In this document: positions 5,823-6,177 of the stretch, piece after piece
Layout of the letters: each line of letters begins with the position of its first letter
Position numbering within the stretch: the stretch's first letter is position 1
Origin: CAJBVG01 sp943360385
Lineage (GTDB): Bacteria; Bacteroidota; Bacteroidia; Sphingobacteriales; Sphingobacteriaceae
Reading direction: 5' to 3'
DNA: 6,177 nucleotides
Assembly (NCBI GenBank): GCA_943360385.1
Contig: CALRIM020000178.1
Coordinates: forward strand, 1-6,177
Notes under the pieces: model-generated
Database searches by the model: none
Seen by the model: only the letters and a program-made list of their open reading frames with translations
What the model was told of the DNA's origin: nothing
Made by a program: the position numbers and the translations under genes

Positions 5823-5864
5823 TACGAGGTACGAATTACGAATTACAAGTTACAAGCTACTAGA
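5823..5864 (-). repeat. Degenerate heptad array overlapping the Nudix gene 3' end
   Basis: TAC occurs at 5823, 5830, 5837, 5844, 5851 and 5858, exactly 7 bases apart; the units read TACGAGG, TACGAAT, TACGAAT, TACAAGT, TACAAGC and TACTAGA. The stop codon of the Nudix gene (5860-5862) lies in the last unit. Read on the minus strand, in the sense of the Nudix gene, the units become NNCGTAN or NNTGTAN, the same sense as the coaD array relative to coaD. Bases 5832-5856 are the reverse complement of 4285-4309 at 22 of 25 positions. Confidence 0.88.
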
Positions 5865-6177
5865 TCCCAATCTCAATAAGAATATCAAGAATCGTAGCAT
5901 AAGTATCATCAGCAACAATGTTCCTTACCTCATCCACAGGTATCCACTCTGCTTTTGTAATATCCTCTTCGGCTTGAGGAATTAGTTTTTCTTCTTCGGC
6001 AGACATTACATACCAATAGGTTTTTTTAAGAATCCATTTTTCTTTGAAGAAATAGATATGATAAGTATCGGTAAGGTGCTCTTCAATTTTATGAGTGGTA
6101 AGTCCACATTCCTCCGCTACTTCGCGCCAAGCTGCTTTTTTAATTGATTCCCCTTTGTCAATTTTGCCTTTGGGTAA
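5860..6177 (-). CDS. Nudix hydrolase, 5' end outside the window
   Basis: The visible 105 codons run in frame from the window edge to TAG at 5860-5862. Close to the beginning is a perfect Nudix box, G-x5-E-x7-R-E-V-x-E-E-x-G-L (visible residues 4-26, starting GKIDKGE and ending EECGL), which binds the divalent metal and hydrolyses a nucleoside diphosphate linked to another group. It is preceded by LPK, as in the LPKG form seen in diadenosine-polyphosphate or (d)NTP pyrophosphohydrolases. Later WYVMSAEEEK and EEDITKAEWIPVDEV match the usual second half of the fold; the domain is complete at its C-terminus. The substrate cannot be read from the sequence. The gene converges on coaD across about 1.56 kb of accessory DNA. 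Its stop codon lies in a heptad array. Confidence 0.92.
   Translation of the reverse strand, partial: LPKGKIDKGESIKKAAWREVAEECGLTTHKIEEHLTDTYHIYFFKEKWILKKTYWYVMSAEEEKLIPQAEEDITKAEWIPVDEVRNIVADDTYATILDILIEIGI

Noticed and set aside
4273..5864. Insertion sequence or transposon with terminal inverted repeats
   Set aside because: The inverted arrays lie within the ends of host genes, no transposase is encoded, and no target-site duplication is seen.

Overview
The window looks like a low-GC member of Bacteroidota, most likely class Flavobacteriia. The evidence is a PorQ-type protein of the type IX secretion system, a DUF3822 gene fused by overlap to rsmD and followed by coaD, start codons without clear Shine-Dalgarno sequences, and candidate promoters of the Bacteroidota type (TAnnTTTG). 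No species is claimed.

Layout. Positions 1-847 (minus) hold the first 282 codons of porQ. Positions 964-2385 (minus) hold a RecD/Pif1-like superfamily 1B helicase. Divergent from it, on the plus strand, is a tight housekeeping cluster: DUF3822 (2422-3273), rsmD (3264-3791, 16S rRNA m2G966 methyltransferase) and coaD (3819-4298, phosphopantetheine adenylyltransferase). Positions 5860-6177 (minus) are the C-terminal part of a Nudix hydrolase that converges on coaD.

Between coaD and the Nudix gene lies about 1.56 kb that looks like an accessory insertion. It has an apparent C-terminal remnant of a DUF559/Vsr-like nuclease (4457-4660), an unrecognised 217-residue three-helix membrane protein (4643-5296, minus), a possible structured or dyad element upstream of it, and about 350 bases of very AT-rich DNA with short repeats.

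The most striking non-genic signal is a set of degenerate arrays with an exact 7-base period. They sit on the 3' ends of the helicase gene, coaD and the Nudix gene, and in each case the stop codon lies inside the array. At coaD, 14 units run without a phase slip and encode the last eight residues. At the helicase end the heptads form a 31-bp hairpin whose mismatches are mostly G-U wobbles in the transcribed strand only. The coaD and Nudix arrays are inverted copies flanking the accessory segment. A fourth short array (4433-4467) has an inverted partner near 5428-5442. Because 7 is not a multiple of 3 and units carry TAA or TAG, such arrays tend to supply stops in several frames at a gene end, and the paired copies could act as terminators, structural elements or recombination sites. 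These roles are inference.
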